A stretch of DNA of 64,000 nucleotides from an uncultured Agathobaculum sp. (GTDB taxonomy: Bacteria; Bacillota; Clostridia; Oscillospirales; Butyricicoccaceae): the NCBI RefSeq assembly GCF_944384765.1, contig NZ_CALWUM010000010.1, positions 1-64,000 of the forward strand, read 5' to 3'. The notes under the pieces were generated by a model. The model ran no database searches, was not told where the DNA came from, and saw only the letters and a list, made by a program, of their open reading frames with translations. Shown here in pieces: positions 1-7,195 of this stretch (position 1 is the first letter of the stretch; every line of letters begins with the position of its first letter). A program made the position numbers and the translations under genes.

Positions 1-74
1 CGCCGTGTACCGAACGGTACGCACGGTGGTGTGAGAGGACGGCTACTCAATTAATGGGTGGCCTCCTACTCGAT
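1..74 (+). mobile_element. 3' end of a group II intron (domains V and VI), cut by the window edge
   Basis: Bases 1-28 fold as a group II domain V: CGCCGTG (1-7) pairs with 22-28, TACC (8-11) pairs with GGTA (16-19), the tetraloop is GAAC (12-15), and a two-base bulge CG (20-21) interrupts the stem. A linker GTGTGAGAGGAC follows, then a domain VI hairpin (GGCTACTC, 41-48, with GGGTGGCC, 55-62) carrying a candidate branch-point A in the TCCTACTCGAT tail. The tail is typical of bacterial group II introns. The reverse-transcriptase ORF would lie left of the window. The inferred 3' splice site is near 74, three bases from the stop codon of the deoR-type gene. Confidence 0.85.
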
Positions 75-76
75 TA

Positions 77-832
77 TCATTCGTAGCGCAGCTTGACGCC
101 TTCCTGCAGGCACAGGTCAACGTATTCCTGCGGCGGTTTGCGGTCGGTGATGAACGCGGTCAGGTCCTTGAGGTGGCAGAAGGTCACAATGGCCTCCTTA
201 CCGATCTTGGACGAGTCCGCCATGCAGTAGATGTTGTCCGCGCGCTGCACAACCGCGCGCTTGATCTCGGCTTCGAGGAAGGTGGTGTTGGTCATGCCCG
301 CGGTGAGCGACACGCCGGTCGCGCCCATGAACGCCTTGTTGATGCGCATGGAGGACAGTGCCTCGATCGTGGACAGGCCGACAAAGGAGTCGGTCGTCGG
401 GCTGTAAATGCCGCCGAGCGAGATGATGTTCAGATTATCGTACTTCGCCGCTTCGCTCAGCGCGCCGAGCGAGTGCGTGATGATGGTGATGCGCTTTTTC
501 GCCACAAGAAAGCGCAGCAGGCACAGGGTGGTTGTGCCGGAGTCGATAAAAATGGTGTCCCCGTCCATCACTTCCTCAGCCGCCAGACGGCCGATCAGCG
601 ATTTGTCGATCTGGTTGAGGCCCGAGCGGATGGGCGCCGGCACCGCGCCGGCGGGGACGGTGGCGGTCACGCCGCCATAAACCTTGGTGATGTGGCCGCG
701 CATCTCAAGCTCGTTGAGGTCGCGGCGGATGGTATTCTTGGAAACGCCGAAAACCTCGCACAGTTCGTCAATGCTGACGGTCTCGTGCGAGATGACGTAT
801 TGTTCGATCGAGTTGAGACGGCTGACCTTCAT
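77..832 (-). CDS. DeoR-family transcriptional regulator
   Basis: 251-residue DNA-binding repressor of the DeoR/GlpR type. The N-terminal DeoR helix-turn-helix is at about residues 15-55 (key stretch VSKNTIRRDLNELE). The sugar-phosphate-sensing DeoRC domain follows (GDTIFIDSGTTT, ITHS, NKAFMGATGVS, ADSSKIGKEA). ATG at 832 was chosen because GGAGATAG precedes it and it opens the HTH directly; an upstream ATG at 946 would add 38 residues with no family match. The gene diverges from the transketolase pair 526 bp away, so that pair is the likely target, with a sugar phosphate as likely effector (inference). It could also act on iolE at 7.2 kb, an IolR-like role. A group II intron ends at its 3' edge. 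Confidence 0.92.
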   Translation of the reverse strand: MKVSRLNSIEQYVISHETVSIDELCEVFGVSKNTIRRDLNELEMRGHITKVYGGVTATVPAGAVPAPIRSGLNQIDKSLIGRLAAEEVMDGDTIFIDSGTTTLCLLRFLVAKKRITIITHSLGALSEAAKYDNLNIISLGGIYSPTTDSFVGLSTIEALSSMRINKAFMGATGVSLTAGMTNTTFLEAEIKRAVVQRADNIYCMADSSKIGKEAIVTFCHLKDLTAFITDRKPPQEYVDLCLQEGVKLRYE

Positions 833-1358
833 CTTTCTATCTCCAATCCTGAGCGGAATATAACCTTTATATGTTTGTCTTAAGTTTATCAAATTCCAGA
901 CAGATTGTCCACTGTTTTCCTGCATGGAAAAAACATTGGCTTGCAAAGAAAAGGTTGCGTTTTCCCGGGCGGAATGAGAAAAATCCGTGATAAAAAACCT
1001 GCGTTATACCGGGAATAAATAAAAAAATATTTCCTACCGCGGCGGCATGATTCAGCGGCTGCACGGAGTGCGCCTGAGACTGGCCGCAAACCGGGCGCAT
1101 ACCCATTGTTCAGCAAAAAATCATAAAGATTCCACCAAGACATAACCAACAAATTTCATATAATTCACCGAAAAATTTTATGAAAATTTCCGGTGGCCAC
1201 AAAATGGAAGGTCAAATTTTGTGAGCCAAGTTGTGAAATCCGGTTGAAATCCGGGCGGTATGGTGATACACTTATAACGTATAGCAGCGGTCATGCCGCT
1301 GTGCGTCGGAACCTGTTCCGCGGAGAGAAAATATTTTTGAATTAGGCAGGTGTATGCA
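833..1358. other. Divergent intergenic region between the DeoR gene and transketolase
   Basis: This 526 bp stretch has no convincing gene; short ORFs on the minus strand have no ribosome site or recognisable product. It is AT-richer than its flanks. It holds the transketolase promoter (1244-1272), the inverted repeat CACAAAAT-N10-ATTTTGTG (1198-1205 and 1216-1223), and a looser AT-rich inverted repeat around 1151-1190. These are candidate operators for the DeoR-type repressor. Confidence 0.5.
1244..1272 (+). promoter_or_regulatory. Probable sigma-A promoter of the transketolase genes
   Basis: -35 TTGAAA (1244-1249), 17 bp spacer, -10 TACACT (1267-1272). The start of transcription would be near 1279, leaving about 80 nt of leader. 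The inverted repeat CACAAAAT-N10-ATTTTGTG lies just upstream. Confidence 0.5.
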
Positions 1359-2210
1359 ATGCAGAAAGCAGAAAAGATGCAGGAGCTGCGCGTATTTGCA
1401 CAGGAAATCCGTCTGGAGACCCTGAAGACGATCGGCTCGCTCGGCTTTGGCCATGTCCCCGGTTCGATGTCTATCATTGACGCGCTGGCCGTGCTGTACG
1501 GCGAAGTGATGAAGGTCGATCCGAAGAATCCCCGTTGGGAGGATCGTGACTGGTGCGTACTGTCCAAGGGCCATGCGGGTCCGGCAATGTATGCCACCCT
1601 CGGCCTGAAGGGCTTCTACCCGATCGAGCAGGCTTACACGCTCAACCAGCCGCACACCAATTTCCCGTCCCATACCGACCGCACCAAGACCCCCGGTGTT
1701 GACCTGACGACCGGCTCGCTCGGCCAGGGCATGTCCACCGCGACCGGCGCTGCGCTCGGCAACAAGATCGATGGCCGCGACAACCATGTTTTCGTGTTTG
1801 TCGGCGACGGCGAGGCAGACGAGGGCCAGGTTTGGGAGGCCGCTCAGTTTGCTGTACATTATAAACTGGACCACCTGATTTGCTTTGTGGACGACAACAA
1901 GTACCAGCTCGACGGCGCTTGCGATAAGGTCATGAAGCATGCCAAGGGCATCGGCGCGAAGTTTGACGCGTTTGGCTGGAACGTCATCGAGTGCGAGGAC
2001 GGCAACGACGTAGAGCAGATCTACGACGCGGTCCAGTCCGCTTACGCGACCAAGGACGTACCCACCTGCATTGTGCTCCATACCGTCAAGGGCAAGGGCG
2101 CTACCTTTGCCGAAGGTACGGGCGCGCACTCCTCTCAGCCGACCAAGGAGCAGTGGGATGAAGCCATTGCTTACGCTGAGAGCAAGCTCGCTGAGATCAA
2201 GGCACAGTAA
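1359..2210 (+). CDS. Transketolase, N-terminal (thiamine-PP-binding) subunit
   Basis: 283-residue N-terminal half of a split transketolase; with the next gene it would move two-carbon units between sugar phosphates in the pentose phosphate pathway. Visible motifs are SKGHAGPAMYATL, the PSHTDR and GSLGQGMS region, and the thiamine-PP/metal motif GDGEADEGQ followed by DDNKYQLDG. The length fits family members encoded as two genes. ATG 1359 was chosen because AGGCAGG lies 8 bp before it; a GTG at 1350 is possible but overlaps that site. The C-terminal subunit follows after 14 bp, so the two are co-transcribed and should form an alpha2beta2 enzyme. It lies next to a DeoR-type regulator. Confidence 0.95.
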   Translation: MQKAEKMQELRVFAQEIRLETLKTIGSLGFGHVPGSMSIIDALAVLYGEVMKVDPKNPRWEDRDWCVLSKGHAGPAMYATLGLKGFYPIEQAYTLNQPHTNFPSHTDRTKTPGVDLTTGSLGQGMSTATGAALGNKIDGRDNHVFVFVGDGEADEGQVWEAAQFAVHYKLDHLICFVDDNKYQLDGACDKVMKHAKGIGAKFDAFGWNVIECEDGNDVEQIYDAVQSAYATKDVPTCIVLHTVKGKGATFAEGTGAHSSQPTKEQWDEAIAYAESKLAEIKAQ

Positions 2211-2224
2211 GGGAGGGTATGAAC

Positions 2225-3190
2225 ATGAGCTTTACTTTGATTGGCAAACATGAAAAGGATTCTCGTGCAAACCGCGACGGCTACGTTTCCGCGATGCTCG
2301 AGATGATGGAGAAGGACCCCACGGTCATGCACATTGACTGCGACCTGGAGAACTGCATCAACACCGGCAAGCTGGCAAAGGCTTATCCGGAGCGCACCAT
2401 CAACGCAGGTATTGCGGAAGCAAACGCCATGGGCGTTGCGGCCGGCCTGTGTGCAACCGGCAAGACCGTGTTCATGCACTCTTTCGGCTGCTTTGCTTCC
2501 CGCCGTGCGTTTGACCAGGCGTTCATGTCCGCGGCTTACGCCAAGCTGCCGGTACACGTGATCGGCTCTGACCCCGGCGTATGTGCAGCTTACAACGGCG
2601 GCACCCACATGCCGTTCGAGGACTGCGCGCTGTATCTGTCTGTTCCGGACGCGATCGTAATCGATCCGGTCGACTATGCACAGATCAACTGCCTGACCAA
2701 GAAGCTGGCCGCTTCCGGCAAGTTCTCCTACATGCGCATGATCCGCAAGGCGTTCACCACGGTTTATGCGGACGGCTCTGATTTCGAGATCGGCAAGGGC
2801 GTCACCCTCAAGGAAGGCAAGGACGTTGCGATCATCGCTTCCGGCATCATGGTTGACGAAGCGCTCAAGGCGCAGGAGCAGCTGGCCAGCGAGGGCATTT
2901 CCGCAAAGGTAATCGATATGTTTACCTGGAAGCCGCTCGACGAGCAGCTCATCCTCGACTCCGCCAAGGAGTGCGGCGCGATCGTTACCGCCGAGAACCA
3001 TCAGGTCAAGTGCGGCCTGGGTTCCGCGATTGCGAACGTTGTCATCAAGAACAACCCGGTTCCGATGGAGATGGTCGGCGTAGAGGACCGCTTCGGCCAG
3101 GTTGGCGCGGAGAGCTTCCTGCGCGAGGAGTACGGCCTGACCGCTGCCCACATCGTAGAGGCTGCCAAGAAGGCTATTTCCCGCAAGTAA
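2225..3190 (+). CDS. Transketolase, C-terminal subunit
   Basis: 321-residue partner of the preceding gene, carrying the pyrimidine-binding and C-terminal transketolase domains. The pyrimidine domain covers about residues 15-170, with RTINAGIAEANAMGVAAGL (activating Glu) and the HSFGCFASRRAFDQ stretch. The C-terminal domain includes VIDMFTWKPLDEQ and a terminal EEYGLTAAHIVEAA. ATG 2225 is preferred over 2219 because GGGAGGG (2211-2217) then has 7 bp spacing. A strong terminator follows at 3211, closing this two-gene unit. Confidence 0.95.
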   Translation: MSFTLIGKHEKDSRANRDGYVSAMLEMMEKDPTVMHIDCDLENCINTGKLAKAYPERTINAGIAEANAMGVAAGLCATGKTVFMHSFGCFASRRAFDQAFMSAAYAKLPVHVIGSDPGVCAAYNGGTHMPFEDCALYLSVPDAIVIDPVDYAQINCLTKKLAASGKFSYMRMIRKAFTTVYADGSDFEIGKGVTLKEGKDVAIIASGIMVDEALKAQEQLASEGISAKVIDMFTWKPLDEQLILDSAKECGAIVTAENHQVKCGLGSAIANVVIKNNPVPMEMVGVEDRFGQVGAESFLREEYGLTAAHIVEAAKKAISRK

Positions 3191-3210
3191 GCGTTTTAAC
3201 TGCATCAAAA

Positions 3211-3239
3211 AAGCGACAGCCGAAGCTGTCGCTTTTTTT
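3211..3239 (+). terminator. Rho-independent terminator after transketolase
   Basis: AAGCGACAGC (3211-3220) pairs with GCTGTCGCTT (3225-3234) around a CGAA tetraloop and runs into T7. Confidence 0.92.
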
Positions 3240-3286
3240 CGTCTCGACAGAAAGCTATGCTTTCGTGCTGCCGTGCCCGCCGCCCA

Positions 3287-3502
3287 TTACAAGGCGGGCG
3301 GCGCGGGGTTGTTGGTGCGGCCAAGCAGATAGTCCGTGCTCGTGTGGTAAATGTCGGCCAGTTGTAGCAATACCGCGGTGGGAATATCGTTTTCGCCGGT
3401 TTCATACTTGGAATAGCCAGTCTGCGACATACCGAGCATTTTGGCAACCGCAGCCTGTGTCCATTGCTTGTCATTTCGCAAATCACGCAGTCGGGGGTAC
3501 AT
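3287..3502 (-). CDS. Small Xre-family transcriptional regulator
   Basis: 71-residue protein that is almost only a Cro/CI-type helix-turn-helix: YPRLRDLRNDKQWTQ, then AVAKMLGMSQTGYSKYE (recognition helix) and IPTAVLLQLADIYHTS, ending in the DYLLGRT motif usual for this class. ATG 3502 is preceded by GAGGTG at a 6 bp spacing, better than the in-frame start at 3520. It is divergent from the Cys-rich gene at 3592. Two palindromes between them (3529-3547, 3554-3572) are its likely binding sites, so it probably represses both itself and the neighbour (inference). Confidence 0.88.
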   Translation of the reverse strand: MYPRLRDLRNDKQWTQAAVAKMLGMSQTGYSKYETGENDIPTAVLLQLADIYHTSTDYLLGRTNNPAPPAL

Positions 3503-3528
3503 GGTAATCACCTCAAACAAATTATAGG

Positions 3529-3572
3529 ATAACCTGTTTCAGAGTATTGAATTATAACCTGAAACAGGTTAT
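3529..3572. promoter_or_regulatory. Paired operators inside overlapping divergent promoters
   Basis: A perfect palindrome ATAACCTG-AAA-CAGGTTAT lies at 3554-3572 and a degenerate copy ATAACCTG-TTT-CAGAGTAT at 3529-3547, with centres 25 bp apart. The plus promoter is -35 TTGAAT (3547-3552), 17 bp, -10 TATAAT (3570-3575). The minus promoter has -10 TATAAT (3526-3521) with a weak -35 near 3549-3544. Each operator therefore sits between the -35 and -10 of one promoter. Confidence 0.75.
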
Positions 3573-3591
3573 AATATATGCGGTGATAGAC

Positions 3592-3777
3592 ATGAACAAG
3601 ATGATTTGCCAAAACTGCAAGCATTTCCGCGTGCATTATATCAAAGGCCCTGGGGGCATTTTCCGCCGTACGCGCGGCGGGCACTGCGTCTATCCGCGGC
3701 TCAAGCTGCGCTACGGCGAAACACCCGCGTGCGCACACTTCCGCCCGGCGGAACCGCCGGACGAAAACCTCCACTAA
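3592..3777 (+). CDS. Small Cys-rich (probable zinc-binding) protein
   Basis: 61-residue protein of unknown function. It begins MNKMICQNCKHFRVHYIK and contains four cysteines: CQNC near the start, one in GGHCVYPRLK and one in PACAHF. The spacing suggests a single zinc site. The CxNCKHF...GHCVYPR...PACxHF pattern matches, from memory, small conserved hypothetical proteins of Clostridia. The start follows CGGTGATAG; the promoter overlaps operators of the divergent Xre gene, so the two are probably co-regulated. No function can be assigned. Confidence 0.75.
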   Translation: MNKMICQNCKHFRVHYIKGPGGIFRRTRGGHCVYPRLKLRYGETPACAHFRPAEPPDENLH

Positions 3778-3831
3778 AAGCGCTTTGCGAACCTGCCGCC
3801 GCTTGCCGCAAGCCGCCGCGGGGCAGGCGGG

Positions 3832-4341
3832 TTAGGACTTCTTGCGTGTCAGGAACGCCCCGACGGCGGCGCCGGTAAATAGAAACGGTGCGCAGCGGAT
3901 AAACAGCCATTCAAACGCGTGCAGGATCGTGCCGGCAACTGCGATTTCCGGGTCGTCGAAATCCCAGTTCAAATAGGGGCTGTGCAGCGCAAATAGGACC
4001 GCAGCTATCGCGGCGAGGGACGCGCAGCAGGCGAGCAGAAACAGGTGCAGTGCTTTGCGGCGGGCCGTCTTGGCGCGCGCAAGATGCAAATTGATGGTTT
4101 CGAGCTTTTCCGCAAGGGCATTGACGTCGTCGGCTGCGGGCACATCGGCCGTTTCGCCGAGCAGGGTGCTCACCGGCGTTTCGAGCGCCTGCGACAGGGC
4201 GATCAGCAGGTCAGAATCCGGGACGGATAAACCATTCTCCCATTTCGAGATGGTCTGCCGCACCACATGCAGCCGGACGGCAAGCTCCTCCTGCGACAGC
4301 CCTTTGGCCTGCCGGAACGCTTTGATGTTTTCTTGCAGCAT
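3832..4341 (-). CDS. Xre-family regulator with C-terminal membrane segments
   Basis: 169-residue protein. The N-terminal Cro/CI HTH spans residues 1-62 (IKAFRQAKGLSQEELA, HVVRQTISKWENG, PDSDLLIALSQAL, TLLGE). After a linker come two hydrophobic segments (about residues 100-120 and 140-162) ending in RKKS, so the protein is probably membrane-attached. This architecture is common in Clostridia and its signals are unknown. ATG 4341 follows a strong AAAGGAGG. A likely promoter is TTGCGG (4404-4399), 17 bp, TACACT (4381-4376) on the minus strand. It resembles the protein at 59919-60557 in design but not closely in sequence. Confidence 0.85.
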   Translation of the reverse strand: MLQENIKAFRQAKGLSQEELAVRLHVVRQTISKWENGLSVPDSDLLIALSQALETPVSTLLGETADVPAADDVNALAEKLETINLHLARAKTARRKALHLFLLACCASLAAIAAVLFALHSPYLNWDFDDPEIAVAGTILHAFEWLFIRCAPFLFTGAAVGAFLTRKKS

Positions 4342-4375
4342 CGTGGGTAACCTCCTTTGTGTGGTTGTCAAAATC

Positions 4376-4404
4376 AGTGTAGCGGAAAAGGCCGGTTTCC
4401 GCAA
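4376..4404 (-). promoter_or_regulatory. Probable promoter of the Xre-membrane gene
   Basis: On the minus strand: -35 TTGCGG (4404-4399), 17 bp spacer, -10 TACACT (4381-4376). It lies 35 bp before the start codon. Confidence 0.5.
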
Positions 4405-4436
4405 GCAACGCGCAGTAACAATGCCGTGGCGGCGGC

Positions 4437-4473
4437 GCGGACCGGCGGTTTTGGCCATCCGGTCCGCTTTTTT
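4437..4473 (+). terminator. Orphan terminator between divergent genes
   Basis: GCGGACCGG (4437-4445) pairs with CCGGTCCGC (4459-4467), followed by T6. It reads on the plus strand, but no plus-strand gene lies between it and the divergent Xre gene. A second small hairpin (GCGGAAA/TTTCCGC, about 4382-4401) precedes it. It may end a small untranslated RNA or a short leader. Confidence 0.7.
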
Positions 4474-4506
4474 CGGCTGATTTTGCGCCGGGCGGTCAAA
4501 CGGTAC

Positions 4507-4535
4507 TTTACGAAACGTCCGGCGGCCGGTATAAT
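4507..4535 (+). promoter_or_regulatory. Probable promoter of the malic enzyme gene
   Basis: -35 TTTACG (4507-4512), 17 bp spacer, -10 TATAAT (4530-4535). Transcription would start near 4542. Confidence 0.65.
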
Positions 4536-4606
4536 AGAGAAATGAACAAAATACCGCGCCGCACGCGATCCGGCGGTCGGCGCGCAGATGCAACGGAGGA
4601 AAGCAA

Positions 4607-5779
4607 ATGGATTTGAAGGAACGCGCGCTCAAGGCGCATGAGGCGTGGGGCGGCAAGATCGAGGTCGTCGCGCGGTGCGAGGTAAACAGCAAGGAAGATC
4701 TGTCGATCGCCTATACGCCCGGCGTGGCTGAGCCCTGCCTCAAGATTAAGGACGACCCGTCCCTGAGCTACACCTATACCCGCCGCCACAATCTGGTTGC
4801 GGTCATCACGGACGGCACGGCCGTGCTCGGCCTGGGCGACATCGGCCCGATCGCGGGCATGCCGGTCATGGAGGGCAAGTGCGCGCTGTTCAAGGCGTTC
4901 GCGGATGTGGACGCGTTCCCGCTGTGCGTGGCATCCAAGGATGTGGACGAGATCGTGCGCACGATCCAGCTGATTTCCGGCTCGTTCGGCGGTATCAATC
5001 TGGAGGACATCGCCGCGCCCCGCTGCTTTGAGATCGAGCGCCGCCTCAAGGAAGTCTGCGACATCCCGGTGTTCCACGATGACCAGCACGGCACCGCAGT
5101 GTGCTGCGGCGCGGCGCTGATTAACGCCTGCCGCCTGACCGGCCGCAAGGTGGAGGACATCAAGATGGTGGTCAACGGCTGCGGCGCGGCGGCGATCGCG
5201 GTGACCAAGTTCCTGATGTTCCTGGGAGTGCAGGATATCACGATGGTCGAGCGTTTCGGCATCGTGTGCGAGGGCGACGAGCGCCTCAACCCCGCCCAGG
5301 CGGAGATGGCAAAGGTCACCAACCGCAGCCACATGACCGGCACGCTTGCGGACGCGGTCAAGGGTGCGGACGTGTTCTTCGGCATGTCGGCCCCGCAGGT
5401 GCTGACAAGCGAAATGGTTTCCACCATGGCAAAGGACCCGATGGTGTTCGCCATGGCCAACCCGGTGCCTGAAATCTGGCCGGAGGACGCCAAAAAGGGC
5501 GGCGCAGCCGTGGTCGGCACCGGCCGGTCGGATTATCCCAACCAGATCAACAATGTGCTTGCGTTCCCGGGCATCTTCCGCGGCGCGCTCGATGTGCGCG
5601 CCAGCGACATCAACGAGGAGATGAAGCTCGCCGCGGCCAAGGCAATCGCCTATTGCGTGCCGGACGAGCAGCTTTCGCCGGAATACATCATGCCTATGGC
5701 GTTTGACAAGGCGGTCATCCGCGCGGTGGCGGACGCGGTCGCGCAGGCGGCGCGCGATTCGGGCGTGGCGCGCATCTGA
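4607..5779 (+). CDS. Malic enzyme (malate dehydrogenase, oxaloacetate-decarboxylating)
   Basis: 390-residue NAD(P)-dependent malic enzyme that converts malate to pyruvate and CO2. The N-terminal malic domain has [25 protein letters not shown] and [18 protein letters not shown]; the metal-binding region reads [14 protein letters not shown] and FHDDQHGTA. The NAD-binding domain follows with [10 protein letters not shown], and later FAMANPVPE and [15 protein letters not shown]. The length fits the short bacterial form without the C-terminal phosphotransacetylase domain. The start follows GGAGGAAAG. The EcsC-like gene begins 2 bp after the stop, so the two are an operon. Confidence 0.95.
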   Translation: MDLKERALKAHEAWGGKIEVVARCEVNSKEDLSIAYTPGVAEPCLKIKDDPSLSYTYTRRHNLVAVITDGTAVLGLGDIGPIAGMPVMEGKCALFKAFADVDAFPLCVASKDVDEIVRTIQLISGSFGGINLEDIAAPRCFEIERRLKEVCDIPVFHDDQHGTAVCCGAALINACRLTGRKVEDIKMVVNGCGAAAIAVTKFLMFLGVQDITMVERFGIVCEGDERLNPAQAEMAKVTNRSHMTGTLADAVKGADVFFGMSAPQVLTSEMVSTMAKDPMVFAMANPVPEIWPEDAKKGGAAVVGTGRSDYPNQINNVLAFPGIFRGALDVRASDINEEMKLAAAKAIAYCVPDEQLSPEYIMPMAFDKAVIRAVADAVAQAARDSGVARI

Positions 5780-5781
5780 GC

Positions 5782-6555
5782 ATGGACCGGGTAAGCCGCA
5801 AACGGCTCGCGCGCCTGCAAAAGCAGGAGGCGCGCGTGGCTGCCAAATATGAAAGGGCAAAACCGTCTGTCTTTGCCGCGGTGCAGGACAAGATACCAGA
5901 AGGTTTGCGCGGCAAGCTGGAGGCGGCGTTCGCCAAAGGGTTCCGGTTGGTGCTGGAAAAAGGCAGCAGCCTGATTGGCAAAACCTATGATGCGGATGGC
6001 CTGCGGCAGGAATACGAAGCGCGCGAGCGGGCGCTGTCCGAACGCGTGACCGGCGGACGGCTGCGCCGCCTGCGCGCGCGTTCGCGCGTCGCGGTGCAGG
6101 GCGGCACCGGCATCGCGCTGGCCGAAGGTGCGGCGCTCGGCGTGCTTGGCATCGGCCTGCCGGATATCCCGCTGTTTCTCGCGGGGCTGCTGCGCGGGTT
6201 GTATCGCATTGCGCTGAGCTTTGGCTTCGATCCCGCGCGCGACGGCGAGCGGTGCTATTTGCTGTTGCTCATCGCGGTTTCACTTAGCCGGGGTGAGGCG
6301 CGTGGGCGCTATACCGCGCTGGCCGAACAGACTGCGCAGGCGCTGGACCACGGCGGGGTGCTTCCGGTTACGATGGACGAATGCATCGACGCGGCAGCGG
6401 CGCAGCTGGCGGACAGCATGCTCGCGGCCAAATTCGTGCAGGGTCTGCCGCTCGTAGGCATCGCGGGCGGTTTGCAGAACGTGCCGGTTTACCGGCGTAT
6501 CACCTCCTGCGCGGCGCGGGATTATGAAAAGCGCGCGCTGCTGCGCCGAGGCTGA
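5782..6555 (+). CDS. EcsC-family protein
   Basis: 257-residue member of the EcsC family. In Bacillus, EcsC lies beside the EcsAB ABC transporter but its biochemical role is not established. The N-terminus is rich in Arg/Lys (residues 1-60). A Gly-rich segment with hydrophobic stretches follows (GTGIALAEGAALGVLGIGLPDIPLFLAGLLRGLYRIALSFGF region, about residues 105-150), as is typical of the family, with a second at about 215-230. There is no ABC transporter beside it here; it follows malic enzyme after 2 bp and is probably co-transcribed. The family assignment is fairly secure, the function is not. Confidence 0.8.
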   Translation: MDRVSRKRLARLQKQEARVAAKYERAKPSVFAAVQDKIPEGLRGKLEAAFAKGFRLVLEKGSSLIGKTYDADGLRQEYEARERALSERVTGGRLRRLRARSRVAVQGGTGIALAEGAALGVLGIGLPDIPLFLAGLLRGLYRIALSFGFDPARDGERCYLLLLIAVSLSRGEARGRYTALAEQTAQALDHGGVLPVTMDECIDAAAAQLADSMLAAKFVQGLPLVGIAGGLQNVPVYRRITSCAARDYEKRALLRRG

Positions 6556-6562
6556 AAAGACA

Positions 6563-6589
6563 CAAAACCCGCTCATTGAGCGGGTTTTG
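6563..6589. terminator. Bidirectional terminator between convergent genes
   Basis: CAAAACCCGCTC (6563-6574) pairs perfectly with GAGCGGGTTTTG (6578-6589) around a 3-base loop. It serves the EcsC gene on plus and the gene at 6615-6941 on minus. Confidence 0.8.
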
Positions 6590-6614
6590 CGTCTATATGA
6601 GAGGTTTTATGGTG

Positions 6615-6941
6615 TTATTCATCTTGAAAAGAAAAGGAGACGTCGCGTGGCAGCGCAAGGCTGCTTTCCGCCTCGGCGCATTTGACGATGCCGGCAATCA
6701 CCGGGCAGGCGGCGTGCGGCGGAAAATGCGCGGCGGCAAACTGATAAAGCTCGTTCTGCCCCGGCCGGGAAAGGCACAGGGCGAAGCTGTCAAAGGTGTC
6801 GCCGAGCGTATCCATCATCTCGCGCACATGCTTGCAGCCCGTGTCGACGCGCAGCGTCACCTCGTCGTCGTCCTCGTTGTAGGTCGCGGTCACCAACGTG
6901 CGAAACCCGCACACGCCGGGATCAATCAGCAGCTTTTTCAT
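6615..6941 (-). CDS. Conserved hypothetical protein
   Basis: 108-residue soluble acidic protein beginning MKKLLIDPGVCGFRTLV. It has six Cys (CGF, GCKHV, ALCLS, AACPV, IVKCAE), which might bind a metal or cluster. The opening IDPGVCGF stretch is familiar from small uncharacterised clostridial proteins, but no function is known to me. ATG 6941 follows AGGAGGGG; the ORF extends upstream but without a better start. The promoter is TTGCAC-17-TATACT. It is transcribed alone, facing the EcsC gene across a shared terminator. Confidence 0.75.
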   Translation of the reverse strand: MKKLLIDPGVCGFRTLVTATYNEDDDEVTLRVDTGCKHVREMMDTLGDTFDSFALCLSRPGQNELYQFAAAHFPPHAACPVIAGIVKCAEAESSLALPRDVSFSFQDE

Positions 6942-6983
6942 GACATATCCCCTCCTGAACGATAAGAAATCCCTGTAAATTCC

Positions 6984-7012
6984 AGTATAACAGAACTTTC
7001 GGCAAAGTGCAA
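6984..7012 (-). promoter_or_regulatory. Probable promoter of the 6615-6941 gene
   Basis: Minus strand: -35 TTGCAC (7012-7007), 17 bp, -10 TATACT (6989-6984). Confidence 0.6.
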
Positions 7013-7046
7013 GGACGGCGGCCGCTGCGGTGCCTTTGCGTAAAAT

Positions 7047-7096
7047 TGTGCAAAATCTCCAAAAAAGTTTTTGCACAGCGGGCATTTGTGCAAAAA
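7047..7096. promoter_or_regulatory. Three TGTGCAAAA boxes upstream of iolE
   Basis: TGTGCAAAA occurs at 7047-7055 (plus), 7068-7077 (minus, as TTTTTGCACA) and 7087-7096 (plus), about two helical turns apart. The last ends five bases before the iolE -35. They look like a regulator site, perhaps for the DeoR/IolR-type protein or a catabolite regulator. Confidence 0.5.
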
Positions 7097-7101
7097 TCCG
7101 T

Positions 7102-7130
7102 TTGACTTTTGGGGTGTACTTGAGTACAAT
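7102..7130 (+). promoter_or_regulatory. Promoter of iolE
   Basis: -35 TTGACT (7102-7107), 17 bp spacer, -10 TACAAT (7125-7130). The leader would be about 60 nt. Confidence 0.75.
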
Positions 7131-7195
7131 AAAGGTAGCAGTGATGCATGTGAAAAAATGCGTTTAGCATGAGAGAAAGTAATGGAGGGAATAAC

